Source: CAMYOC01 sp963704875 (GTDB taxonomy: Bacteria > Pseudomonadota > Gammaproteobacteria > Steroidobacterales > XN24). Taken from it: 64,000 bases of DNA. Where the stretch lies: contig CAVPIA010000008.1 of the NCBI GenBank assembly GCA_963704875.1, positions 1,674,001 through 1,738,000 on the forward strand. The letters run 5' to 3'. The notes under the pieces are model-generated. The model was given only the letters and a program-made list of their open reading frames with translations. It did not search any database and was not told the DNA's origin. Of the stretch, positions 44,980 through 52,962 are shown one piece after another; the first letter of the stretch is position 1; every line of letters begins with the position of its first letter. A program made the translations under genes and the position numbers.

Positions 44980-45742
44980 AACCCACTACCTGCCGTTGAT
45001 CGCCGGCTGTGTCGCCGGAGTTTCGCAAGTCCACAAGCTCGATCGCCAGGTCGCGCGCGGAAGCCGCGCGCATCAGGCCGTTTATCGCGCGGGCGCCGCA
45101 GGCCTCCTGGTCGGTCAGTGTTGAACAGCGCGCGAGGATCTTGTCCCGGGTGCTGCTGTCGACCTCGATCGCGTGCTGGTAGTCGAGGAAATGCGAAAGG
45201 TCCGAGCTGATCACGATGAGTGTCTCGGAGCCGCCCCACAACGTATCGATCACCGCTGCGATGGGGGCGGCCTGACAATGACCCACCGCGATCGGCACCA
45301 ACAGGAAGTCGTCAAGGACCATCTGCAGGAACGGCAACTGGACTTCGAGGCTGTGCTCTTTCGCATGTGCCGCGTCGGAGATCAGGACCGCATCCATCCC
45401 GGCGATGCGATCGATGGCGTCCCGATCCAGAGCTACTCTGCCCAATGGTGTGTAGAACGCCGAAGTCGACGGCACGGCCATGCCCTCGATCCAGACCCGG
45501 TGAGCGGGGCCGAGCAGAACGACCCGTTGGATCTGATCCCTGATCGGCTCCAGCAGACGATAGGCCCGCGCAGCCACTTCGCCGGAGTACATGTAACCGG
45601 CATGCGGCACGATCAGCGCCTTGGGCGCTGGCCCCTGCGTGTCCGGGCCATTGCTGGCCAGCAGCTCCGCCACCTCCCGGCGCAGGGGTGACGGGTCGGC
45701 CGGATAAAACGTTCCCGCCACGGCAGCCTGGCGTACGGACAT
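44936..45742 (-). CDS. amrB: AmmeMemoRadiSam system protein B (Memo family)
   Basis: This 268-residue protein is a MEMO1 homologue: RQAAVAGTFYPADPSPLRREV, ALIVPHAGYMYSGEVAARAYRLL, VVLLGPAHRV, AKEHSLEVQLPFLQ and VISSDLSHFLDY are conserved, including the His residues that in this family form a metal site. Bacterial function unknown; human MEMO1 is a metal-binding redox protein. A promoter on the minus strand (TTGTTT, 17 bases, TATACC) lies at 45791-45819. Confidence 0.93.
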   Translation of the reverse strand: MSVRQAAVAGTFYPADPSPLRREVAELLASNGPDTQGPAPKALIVPHAGYMYSGEVAARAYRLLEPIRDQIQRVVLLGPAHRVWIEGMAVPSTSAFYTPLGRVALDRDAIDRIAGMDAVLISDAAHAKEHSLEVQLPFLQMVLDDFLLVPIAVGHCQAAPIAAVIDTLWGGSETLIVISSDLSHFLDYQHAIEVDSSTRDKILARCSTLTDQEACGARAINGLMRAASARDLAIELVDLRNSGDTAGDQRQVVGYGSFVLRRSRSART

Positions 45743-45780
45743 GAGCTGACCTCCGGAGCCGGCTTCCGTCTCAACCGGTC

Positions 45781-45797
45781 CTATACTTGAGGTATAG
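45781..45797. promoter_or_regulatory. Inverted repeat in the amrB/amrS divergent promoter
   Basis: CTATAC and GTATAG form a perfect inverted repeat around TTGAG. One arm overlaps the minus-strand -10 box of amrB. It may be a small operator or simply paired -10-like elements. Confidence 0.35.
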
Positions 45798-45819
45798 AGG
45801 CGCTGACCTCATCAAACAA
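45791..45819 (-). promoter_or_regulatory. Sigma70-type promoter of amrB-amrA
   Basis: On the minus strand TTGTTT (45819-45814) and TATACC (45796-45791) are 17 bases apart; the start point would be near 45784, about 42 bases before the amrB ATG. The position also argues for the downstream start of amrS at 45859. Confidence 0.45.
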
Positions 45820-45858
45820 GGTCCTGGCGTCATTTTTGGCAAGAGATTGGCTGGACCC

Positions 45859-46938
45859 ATGGACAGCACTGTTGTTGCAACCCGCTACTGGCACGCTCTG
45901 GATGATGGCCGAATCCAGTGCGATCTGTGTCCGCGGCACTGCCGCTTGCGCGAGGGACAGCGCGGGCTGTGTTACGTCCGCCAGCGTTTGCAGGGCCAGG
46001 TCAAACTGGTCAGCTATGGCCGTTCTTCCGGGTTTTGTGTGGATCCGATCGAGAAGAAGCCCCTGAACCACTTCTACCCTGGCAGCGGCGTGCTCTCGTT
46101 CGGCACCGCCGGCTGTAATCTGGCCTGCAAGTTCTGTCAGAACTGGGACATGAGCAAGTCGCGCGAGATGGATGTGCTGGCCGACAGGGCCAGCCCGGAA
46201 CAGCTTGCGGACATGGCGCTGAAGTCCGGCTGCCGCAGCATCGCGTTTACCTACAACGACCCGGTGATATTCCATGAATATGCGATCGATGTGGGCGCCG
46301 CGTGCCGGCGGCGCGGCATCCATACGGTTGCGGTGACCGCAGGCTATATCGATCCGGAGCCTCGCAAGGAGTTCTTCGCCGCCATGGACGCGGCCAACGT
46401 GGATCTGAAAGGCTTCACCGATCGCTTCTATCACAAGCTTTGCGGCGCCCATCTGGCGCCGGTGCTGGAAACGCTGGAGTACATCAAGGCGGAAACCAGC
46501 ACCTGGCTGGAGCTGACCACGCTATTGATCCCGGGCCAGAACGACTCGGCCAGTGAAGTCGATGCGATGACTCGCTGGGTTGTCGCCCATCTGGGGCCCG
46601 ATGTACCGATGCACTTCACCGCCTTTCATCCGGACTGGAAGATGACGGATATTCCGGCAACGCCGCGGGCGACGCTGGTGCGGGCACGGGCCATCGCGAT
46701 GGAAAACGGGGTGCGCTATGCCTACACCGGCAATGTCTATGACCCGGAAGGATCGAGCACCTGGTGTCACGTCTGCGGGCAGCGACTGATCGAGCGTGCC
46801 GGCTATCAAATCGGCGAATGGCGTCTTGATGAAGCGGGTCGGTGCAGCAGCTGTCGGACACCCGTTCCGGGCCGATTCCAAGACCGGCCTGAGCGTCAGC
46901 AGGTCCATCCGCGCGCCGTTCGCTTGTATGCGGTTTGA
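45859..46938 (+). CDS. amrS: AmmeMemoRadiSam system radical SAM enzyme
   Basis: From the ATG at 45859 the protein has 359 residues. The [4Fe-4S] motif is CNLACKFC (Cys86, Cys90, Cys93). An N-terminal cysteine set (CDLCPRHC, GLCYV) and a C-terminal CHVC..CSSC pair are also seen and may bind more metal. Motifs FGTAGCN, AFTYNDPVIFHEYAID and DLKGFTDRFYHKLCG follow the family. It resembles pyruvate formate-lyase activating enzymes but belongs to the AmmeMemoRadiSam set. It diverges from amrB; the reaction is not known. Confidence 0.92.
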   Translation: MDSTVVATRYWHALDDGRIQCDLCPRHCRLREGQRGLCYVRQRLQGQVKLVSYGRSSGFCVDPIEKKPLNHFYPGSGVLSFGTAGCNLACKFCQNWDMSKSREMDVLADRASPEQLADMALKSGCRSIAFTYNDPVIFHEYAIDVGAACRRRGIHTVAVTAGYIDPEPRKEFFAAMDAANVDLKGFTDRFYHKLCGAHLAPVLETLEYIKAETSTWLELTTLLIPGQNDSASEVDAMTRWVVAHLGPDVPMHFTAFHPDWKMTDIPATPRATLVRARAIAMENGVRYAYTGNVYDPEGSSTWCHVCGQRLIERAGYQIGEWRLDEAGRCSSCRTPVPGRFQDRPERQQVHPRAVRLYAV

Positions 46939-47129
46939 TCTGAAACGATCTGTAGACAGACCTGATGACTCCAGCTGTTGCAGACCGCCGCAAGGGCAGG
47001 TCCACGGTTTCAATGTTCTCAGACACATCGACGGCTCTGGCCGGGCCGATCAGTCGACTTCTAACGGCAGATCAACACAACTGCGTATTCACAGCCGACG
47101 GCTCCGGCGGAAGCCCGCCACCCGGGATC

Positions 47130-47162
47130 ACAAAAGAAACCGGGCGCCTGATGGCGCCCGGT
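47130..47162 (-). terminator. Intrinsic terminator of nirS
   Basis: On the minus strand ACCGGGCGCC, loop ATCA and GGCGCCCGGT form a perfect 10-bp stem followed by TTCTTTTG. It begins 30 bases after the reconstructed nirS stop. Confidence 0.75.
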
Positions 47163-47191
47163 GGGTTAACGGCAGCGACTCGTCCAGTCGT

Positions 47192-49331
47192 TCAATACAC
47201 GTCATGCACAGTGTTGTGGATATTGAACTTGCCGGTCGGGGTCACGATCCGCGGGCCCTTGATCACGTGTCTTGAGTGTCCGGGTCTTGTCATCCACCAC
47301 GACGATGGCAGACTCCTGATCCTTGCCGCTCCAGACCGAGAACCAGACCTCGTCGCCGGCTTTGTTGTACTCCGGCTGCACGATCCGTTTCGGGCCCTCG
47401 CCCAGATCGGCCCATTCGCCAATCGGCAGCATCGTGAAACCGGCGTCGAGATTGCCGATGTCGAACACCGCCACGCTTTGACTAATGGCCACATCCGGAT
47501 TCAGCGGCGCGTCGACCCACAGGTTGTTGCTTTCAGGATGCGACTTTACAAACAGGGAGCCGCCACCCATGCCCTGCAGTACCCGAACGACTTTCCACGC
47601 GTTCTCGGGGTGGCCTTGCGGATCGGTCCCGAGGAAGGTCACGTTGGCGTTGCCCAATGCGCTGGTGACCCACACGGGTCCATAGACCGGGTCGAGTAAA
47701 TTGGCGCCACGGCCGGGGTGGGGGATTTTCTCCACATCAACCAGCGCTACCAGCGACCGGTCCTCGGAGTCGACCACAGCGATCTTGTCCGATTTGTTGG
47801 CGGCCGTCAGGAAATAGCGCTTGGTCCGGTCCCAACCGCCGTCATGCAGGAAGGGTGCCGCACCGATGTCGGTCACGGTCAGGTTTTCCACATCCGAGTA
47901 ATCCACCAGCAGGATATGTCCCGTCTCTTTCACATTGACGATAAAGTCCGGGTGCTTGTGCGATGCGACGATCGCGGCAACGCGTGGCTCAGGATGATAT
48001 TCCTGCGTATCTACCGTCATGCCGCGGGTCGAGACAACTTTCAGCGGTTCCAGAGTGTCACCGTCCATGATCACGTACTGTGGCGGCCAGTAGGCGCCGG
48101 CAATCGCCAGTTTGTCCTCATAACCGGGGTACTTTGACGTCTCCACCGAACGTGCTTCCAGACCCACCCGGATCTCCGCCACGATCTGCGGCGGGTTCAT
48201 CCACATATCGATCATGTCCACTTTCGCGTCGCGGCCGATGGTGTAGACATAGCGACCGGAAGCGGAGGGCCGGGAGATATGTACTGCGTAGCCGGTATCC
48301 AGAACCGCCGCTATCTCTTTGGAGTCACCGTCTATCAGTGCCACCTGGCCCGCATCGCGCAATGTTACGGCAAAGAAGTTGTCCGTATTGAGCTTGTGCA
48401 TCGGCTTGTTCGGGCGCTGTTCCGGTGGCACCAGCACTTTCCAGGTCTTCATGATCTCGGGCATGCCAAACTCCGGAGGCGCAGGCGGTTCTTCCTGCAG
48501 GAAGCTGGCGAGGATCGAGATATCGCTCTCGCTGAGTTCTCCCGAGGTGCCCCAGTTCGGCATGCCTGCCGGCGACCCGTAGGTGATCAGCGCTTCAAGA
48601 TACTGCTGGCCCTTTTCGCGGGTTACGTCCGGAGTTAGTGGTTTGCCGGTGGCGCCTTTACGCAGCACGCCATGGCAGCCCGCGCAGCGCTCGAAGTACA
48701 GCTGGGTCGCCAGCGCAGTCTCCTCATCGCTCAATTGCGGCCCACCAGCGGTGATGACGCTGCGAGTGGACTCGGGATCGATAGCTGATGGTGCGCCCTG
48801 ATACCGCATCTCGCCTTCCGGTGTGCCGGTGTGGCGCTCTCCCTGGGCACGGTCGGTCAACGGGGTGCCGGCGCGAACGTCTGCCACCTCGGCTGCGGTC
48901 ACCGCGCCACCATCATTGCTCCAGGAATTGAGCACGTAAGTCAGGATGTCCGCCAGATTGGCGTCTGTCAGATGCGCCATATTGGGCATCACCGCGTTGT
49001 ACTGTTGCCCGTTCACGGTGATTGGACCTGTCTTGCCCTGCAAGGTGATGGCAACCGCGCGCTGCCGGTCTGCCAGCAGGAAATCGGATTTCGCCAACGG
49101 CGGAAACGCACCGGGCAAACCCTGTCCGTTCGCCTGATGACAGCCTCCGCAGTTAGGCACATACAGAGCCTCGCCGCGTGCGATCTGTTCGGCTTTGGCA
49201 CCGACAGAGGCTTCGGCCTGGTGGACCTCCGCGTCCGCCGCCAGTGCGGTGGTTGGCGCCTGAAGCCCCAGCCAGACACCGCCGACCATGGCGATACTCG
49301 CCAGAGTGGCGTTGAGATTGATTTTTCGCAT
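47192..49331 (-). CDS. nirS: Cytochrome cd1 nitrite reductase with extra N-terminal cytochrome c domain; C-terminal frameshift
   Basis: The enzyme reduces nitrite to nitric oxide in the periplasm. From the ATG at 49331 (GGGAGGT ribosome site) it has a signal peptide, an added cytochrome c domain with CGGCH (residues 61-65), the normal NirS cytochrome c domain with CAGCHGVLRKGATGK (216-220), and the d1 propeller (FAVTLRDAGQVALIDGD, GYAVHISRPSASGRYVY, YWPPQY, IVASHKHPD, FLHDGGWD) that includes the two active-site histidines. Standard NirS has about 560-600 residues and one cytochrome c domain; this has about 710. The frame breaks at about 47270: one extra base puts the conserved end VTPTGKFNIHNTVHDVY (stop at 47192) in another frame, while the observed frame ends at 47202. 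No heme d1 synthesis genes are in the window. Confidence 0.9.
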
Positions 49332-49384
49332 GATGCTTACCTCCCTTGGACCAGCCTCCGGGAATGCCCGGCTTTGCCGATCGA

Positions 49385-51683
49385 TCAAAAATTCATTGCT
49401 GCGTTCAGAGCGATGCTGCGACCCGGCTCGCTGAGCAGCGGTATCAGCGGATCGTCCGGACCCAGGCCGCGCACATTTGCCCAGCGCCAGTAGGTCTTGT
49501 CGAACAGGTTTTCTATGCCCGCACGCAGCCGCAAGCGCCGGCCCAAACGGCGGTCGAAGAACAGGTCGAAGCAGGCATAACCTGGCGCCTCGAACAGCTC
49601 GCCGCGGCTTTCATCCAGCCGCGAGTAGCGCTGGGTAAAGGTGCCGGCGAAGGTCAGCGTGTTACGCATGTCCTGACTACTCCAGCCAACAGCGATAACT
49701 GCCTGCGCCGGACCTACGGAATTTAGAGGCTGGTCGTCTTCCCGGTTGTCCCCACGGGCCCAGTAGGCGGCGGTGCGCAGCTCGATCCCCGGTAGCCAGC
49801 GTCGCAAGGAGAACTCGCCGCCGAGTTCCGCGCCGTAGATCCAGGCCTTATCGATATTCTGTGACTGGAACAGAATGCGGCCACTCTCAGGGTCCGGTCC
49901 GAGCCGGACCTTGCTTTCGATAAAATCGTCGTACCGCGTGTAGAACCCGGTCAGATTGATGCCGGACCGGGGTCCGCGCCAGCGCAGGCCGGCTTCAATG
50001 CCGTCTGAGGTTTCCGGCTGCAGATCCGGATTGGGGATCGCGCGGATATTGAACAAGGGGATATCCAGACCGATGTTCGCATCTTCGAAAGATGGCGCGC
50101 GGAAGCCGTGGGCGTATTGAACCCACCCGTCCAGCGAACCGGTCCCGGAGTGGGCCAGTGGCGCCACCAGTCCGAGCTTGGGCGAGAACTCGTCAGCCCT
50201 GATATCAACCGGCTCAGAGTCCGGGTTGTCTTCCTGGTAGATCGCGTCCGGGCGCGGGTCTAGCCGGTAATGGTCGTAACGCAGTGCCGCGATGGCCGTG
50301 ACCGGACCGAAGTCGCATTTCGTCGTGGACATAGGCGCCGATGTCACGCGTTTTGCTGCGCGGAAAATCACGCACCGGAAACGTCTCGCCCAGGACCGTG
50401 TTGCTGATCTGGCCGCTATCCAGGTCGAGTGCGGTCGCGTAGCGTGATTCCTCCAGATCCTGTTCTTGCCACTCGCCGCCGACGCCGACCCGATGCTCGA
50501 CCGTACCGGTGTGGAAAGACCGCAGCAGGTCTATCCCCAGCCCGCTTGTGTCCTGGCTGAAATTGAACTGACGGTCGAGCCGCACGGCTGGATCCGAAAG
50601 CCCGCGTTCGTCAATCGTGTTCTGTCTTACGTTGGTCGAGCCGTAATAGGCGCGGACGATGGCGCTGTCGACCCAGCGATTGCTGTTCATTCTGTACTGG
50701 GCTGCGTACAGATCGAAGTCAACATGATCGTCGCCATGCAGGCGGGTGGTGTTGATGAAGCGACCGCTACCCGGCAGGGAATCGATGTCGGTATCAACAT
50801 CGTCGCGATAGCCGTAATACGTGCCGCGCAACTCATTACCGGCATCATCCTGATAGATCAGTTTGGCCAGCCCCGACTCACGCTCGATATCCTGTTCGTC
50901 GGGGTTGTGACTCGCGGCCGCATCGTACTCGTGGCTGCGTCTCACGCTGGCCATGCCCAGAATGCTGAGATATTCGCCGCTGGCGGCCGCGCCCGCCGTG
51001 CTGATTCGGCTGCCGTCGTTGCCTGCGTATCCCTGGGCCAGCCGCATTCCCGTATTGGCCTGAGCTGTCTGAAGGTCCGTCGGGTCCGGGGTCAGGAAGT
51101 TGGCCACGCCGCCAAGGGCTGAGCTGCCATACAGCGATGAAGACGGGCCATGCAGCACCTCGATACGCTCGGTCAATTGCATGTCCAGCAGGTCGCGCGG
51201 TGCATTCGAGAAATTGCCGACCGCGAACTGATCGGAGACCGGCATGCCATCGATAAGCATGGCCACGCGATTGCCTGCGACGCCGCGGATCACCAGGCCG
51301 TCGCTACCAAAGCGGGTGCCTGCGCCCGTGGTATCGATACCAGGGGTATAGCGAAACGCGTCGGCAAGAGTCGTGCTCAACTCGCGATCCAGTGCCGAGC
51401 GTGTAATCACCGTGACGTTTCCCGCGACATCTTTCAGGGCCTGTGTCTGACGGGTAGCGATGGTCACCAGCGGGTCGAGGATCACCGTCTCCGAGTCCTG
51501 GGGTGAATCCTGAGACGAATCCTGAGATGAACCCAGGGGCTCTTCAGCGGCTGCGCCAGCCGGCACCAGCATCCAGGTCCACAGCAACAACAGGGACACC
51601 GGCACAGCCCGCGCCGCGGTGGCCAATACACGCAAGACTTCTGGTCCGGGCCAGACCGTCCTGGGTATTGCCTTGAGTGTCAT
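49385..51683 (-). pseudogene. TonB-dependent receptor, heme/hemoglobin type, single-base frameshift
   Basis: The first part (50214-51683) has a signal peptide, a plug domain (VTIATRQTQALKDVAGNVTVITRSALDREL, TDG-like GLVIRGVAGNRVAMLIDGMPVSD, RIEVLHGPSSSLYGSSALGGVANF) and early barrel strands. The second part (49385-50371) has the rest, including VQYAHGFRAPSFEDANIGLDIP, NPDLQPETSDGIEAGLRW and the closing ENLFDKTYWRWANVRGL..NAAMNF. Both join at about 50313, where a one-base insertion (DEMR / FGPVTAIAALRYD) shifts frame. The segment FRAPSFEDANIG resembles heme and hemoglobin receptors. It reads into nirS 53 bases later. Real or sequencing error cannot be told from here. Confidence 0.8.
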
Positions 51684-51709
51684 TGCGCGTGTCTGCGGGG
51701 TGTTTTCTA

Positions 51710-51732
51710 AAGATGCATTGATGATACATCTT
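51710..51732. promoter_or_regulatory. NsrR operator, site 1 (receptor/nirS and nsrR)
   Basis: AAGATGCAT, five bases, ATACATCTT is a near-perfect 23-bp inverted repeat matching the known NsrR consensus AAGATGYATTT..AAATRCATCTT. It lies between the divergent receptor-nirS unit and nsrR and covers the -35 box of the nsrR promoter. Confidence 0.82.
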
Positions 51733-51746
51733 AAATTCTGTATTAT
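51718..51746 (+). promoter_or_regulatory. Sigma70 promoter of nsrR
   Basis: TTGATG (51718-51723) and TATTAT (51741-51746) are separated by exactly 17 bases, a strong match. The start point would be near 51753, some 20 bases before the nsrR ATG. Both NsrR sites overlap it, so autorepression is expected. Confidence 0.7.
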
Positions 51747-51757
51747 TAATGCATCTT
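51735..51757. promoter_or_regulatory. NsrR operator, site 2 (weaker)
   Basis: ATTCTGTAT, five bases, ATGCATCTT keeps the right half-site exactly and six of nine positions of the left half. It overlaps the nsrR -10 box and start point, and ends 16 bases before the ATG. Confidence 0.55.
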
Positions 51758-51773
51758 TTGCAAGGGACCCATC

Positions 51774-52208
51774 ATGCGCCTCACTGTGTTCACCGACTAT
51801 GCGCTACGGGTACTGATGTATCTCGCGGTCAATCCCGAGCAGAGGGTCACCATCCGCGATGTCGCCGAGGGCTACGGTATCTCCAGAAACCACCTGATGA
51901 AGGTGGTCAACAAACTCACCCGTGCGGAGCTGGTCGACGCCTCACGTGGTGTGAACGGAGGCCTCAGGCTGGCACGGGCACCCGAGGAGATCACGATCGG
52001 AGAAGTGGTCCGAAAGACCGAGGACGAAATCGCGCTGGTCGAGTGTTTCCGTGCCGACAATCAGTGCATTATTACGCCGGAGTGCGCGCTGAAGGACGTT
52101 TTCGGCGAAGCCCAGACTGCTTTCCTCGACGTGCTTGACAGCTACACCCTGGCTGATCTGATGGCCCCCAGGTCGCGTCTCGCAAAGCGACTGCGCATTC
52201 CCGCCTGA
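51774..52208 (+). CDS. nsrR: NsrR, nitric oxide-sensing Rrf2 repressor
   Basis: The 144-residue Rrf2-family protein has a winged helix (MRLTVFTDYALRVLMYLAV, VTIRDVAEGYGISRNHLMKVVNKL, RGVNGGLRLAR) and three cysteines in ECFRADNQCIITPECAL (Cys91, Cys98, Cys104) that by family knowledge bind an iron-sulfur cluster destroyed by NO. Loss of the cluster releases DNA. Its own promoter carries two NsrR-type sites, and another lies before the nor operon, so it should control NO production and detoxification here. Confidence 0.92.
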   Translation: MRLTVFTDYALRVLMYLAVNPEQRVTIRDVAEGYGISRNHLMKVVNKLTRAELVDASRGVNGGLRLARAPEEITIGEVVRKTEDEIALVECFRADNQCIITPECALKDVFGEAQTAFLDVLDSYTLADLMAPRSRLAKRLRIPA

Positions 52209-52298
52209 CACTCGCCTGACCGGCATCCGACTCCCTTTCTGATTCCCTGTGCAGGCCTTCGGGGTCTGCCCGGCCCCGTTGTCTCGCCCGACCGATCA

Positions 52299-52321
52299 AA
52301 TATACATTGTTTATGCATCTT
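52299..52321. promoter_or_regulatory. NsrR operator, site 3 (nor operon)
   Basis: AATATACAT, five bases, ATGCATCTT: the right half is identical to the consensus and the left half differs at two of nine positions. It overlaps the -35 box of the predicted nor promoter, which would block RNA polymerase in the absence of NO. Confidence 0.65.
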
Positions 52322-52335
52322 TAATGGTGTATGTT
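52307..52335 (+). promoter_or_regulatory. Predicted promoter of the nor operon
   Basis: TTGTTT (52307-52312) and TATGTT (52330-52335) are 17 bases apart. The start point would be near 52342, giving a long leader of about 250 bases before the ATG at 52596. Confidence 0.5.
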
Positions 52336-52355
52336 CTATGCATCAATTAGAACAT
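52331..52355. promoter_or_regulatory. Inverted repeat ATGTTCTA-N9-TAGAACAT over the nor start site
   Basis: Both 8-bp arms are perfect. It overlaps the -10 box and the likely transcription start. It does not fit the NsrR or FNR/DNR consensus, so it may bind a second, unknown regulator or form a hairpin at the RNA 5' end. Confidence 0.45.
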
Positions 52356-52414
52356 CGATTTCATGATGCGCCCGATCCGACAAGCACCAAGCCCTCACAG
52401 CAGACGGATACAGT

Positions 52415-52450
52415 CTGCCCACTGGCCATGGATCCATGGCCAGTGGGCAG
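52415..52450. repeat. Perfect 36-bp palindrome in the nor leader
   Basis: The left arm CTGCCCACTGGCCATGGA is the exact reverse complement of the right arm. In RNA it would make a 16-bp stem with a GAUC loop, stable enough to stall or protect the transcript. No T-run follows, so it is not a standard terminator. Confidence 0.75.
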
Positions 52451-52538
52451 CCCCGTTGCCGGTGGCCAGGTCTGGAAATGCTTTCAGACGGCACCGCGGA
52501 TCCCCCAGTCCGCTACCCGGCAACGGGCGCATCAATCC

Positions 52539-52570
52539 ATCAAACAAGCTGGCCATCAAACAAGCTGGCC
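52539..52570. repeat. Two tandem 16-bp repeats before the nor operon first gene
   Basis: ATCAAACAAGCTGGCC occurs twice back to back, ending 25 bases before the ATG at 52596. Function unknown; likely a slipped-strand duplication in the leader. Confidence 0.65.
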
Positions 52571-52595
52571 GATCGGGATCAGCGGAGACAACATC

Positions 52596-52946
52596 ATGAT
52601 TGAACCTGTCGCCGTCAACGACATCATGGCAGCGGCAATCGCCGGGGCCCTGATCATTCTTTTCGGTGCCGCCTACGCACTGCTGTTCGCGGTTTCCCGT
52701 CTGCGCGGCCAGGGCCACCTGATGATCGTCGCCTACCTTGCCTATGGGCTGCTGGCGTTTTGTGTGCTGGTGCTCGCCCGAACCCTGAACCTGGAGGGAC
52801 TCTGGCAGAGCGTGACCGCCGTGATGCTGGTCGGCTACCTGGTGGCCCCGCGGCTGATATGGAATTTATGCGTGGGGACCCACCCGCCCCATGCCGCGGC
52901 TGACAAAGTCCCGCCCGCGACACCTGATTCAAACCCCACTCTGTAA
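52596..52946 (+). CDS. Small membrane protein in the nor operon
   Basis: The protein has 116 residues from the ATG at 52596, with AGCGGAGA as ribosome site. It has about three hydrophobic helices (IMAAAIAGALIILFGAAYALLFAV, HLMIVAYLAYGLLAFCVLVLA and LWQSVTAVMLVGYLV) and a polar C-terminus. It is not homologous to NorE or NorF as far as I can see. It starts the nor operon under the NsrR-type promoter and ends 16 bases before norC. It could assist assembly or heme supply to NorCB; this is only inferred from position. Confidence 0.68.
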   Translation: MIEPVAVNDIMAAAIAGALIILFGAAYALLFAVSRLRGQGHLMIVAYLAYGLLAFCVLVLARTLNLEGLWQSVTAVMLVGYLVAPRLIWNLCVGTHPPHAAADKVPPATPDSNPTL

Positions 52947-52962
52947 CGGGAGGAACCCTGCA

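Larger units (their letters stand above)
52209..52595. other. 387-bp leader region of the nor operon with operator and repeats
   Basis: No protein gene is likely here, though an open frame runs through from 52338. It contains an NsrR-type site at 52299-52321, a promoter at 52307-52335, an inverted repeat ATGTTCTA-N9-TAGAACAT at 52331-52355, a perfect 36-bp palindrome at 52415-52450 and two tandem 16-bp repeats at 52539-52570 just before the ribosome site of the small membrane protein gene. Confidence 0.6.

Noticed and set aside
45803..45815. Possible FNR/DNR box CTGAC..ATCAA
   Set aside because: The spacing between the half-sites is one base short and the left half has a mismatch, so it does not fit TTGAT-N4-ATCAA.
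52338..52595. N-terminal extension of the nor-operon membrane protein from the ATG at 52338
   Set aside because: It would translate through the palindrome and the tandem repeats, has no good ribosome site, and the ATG at 52596 has a clear one.
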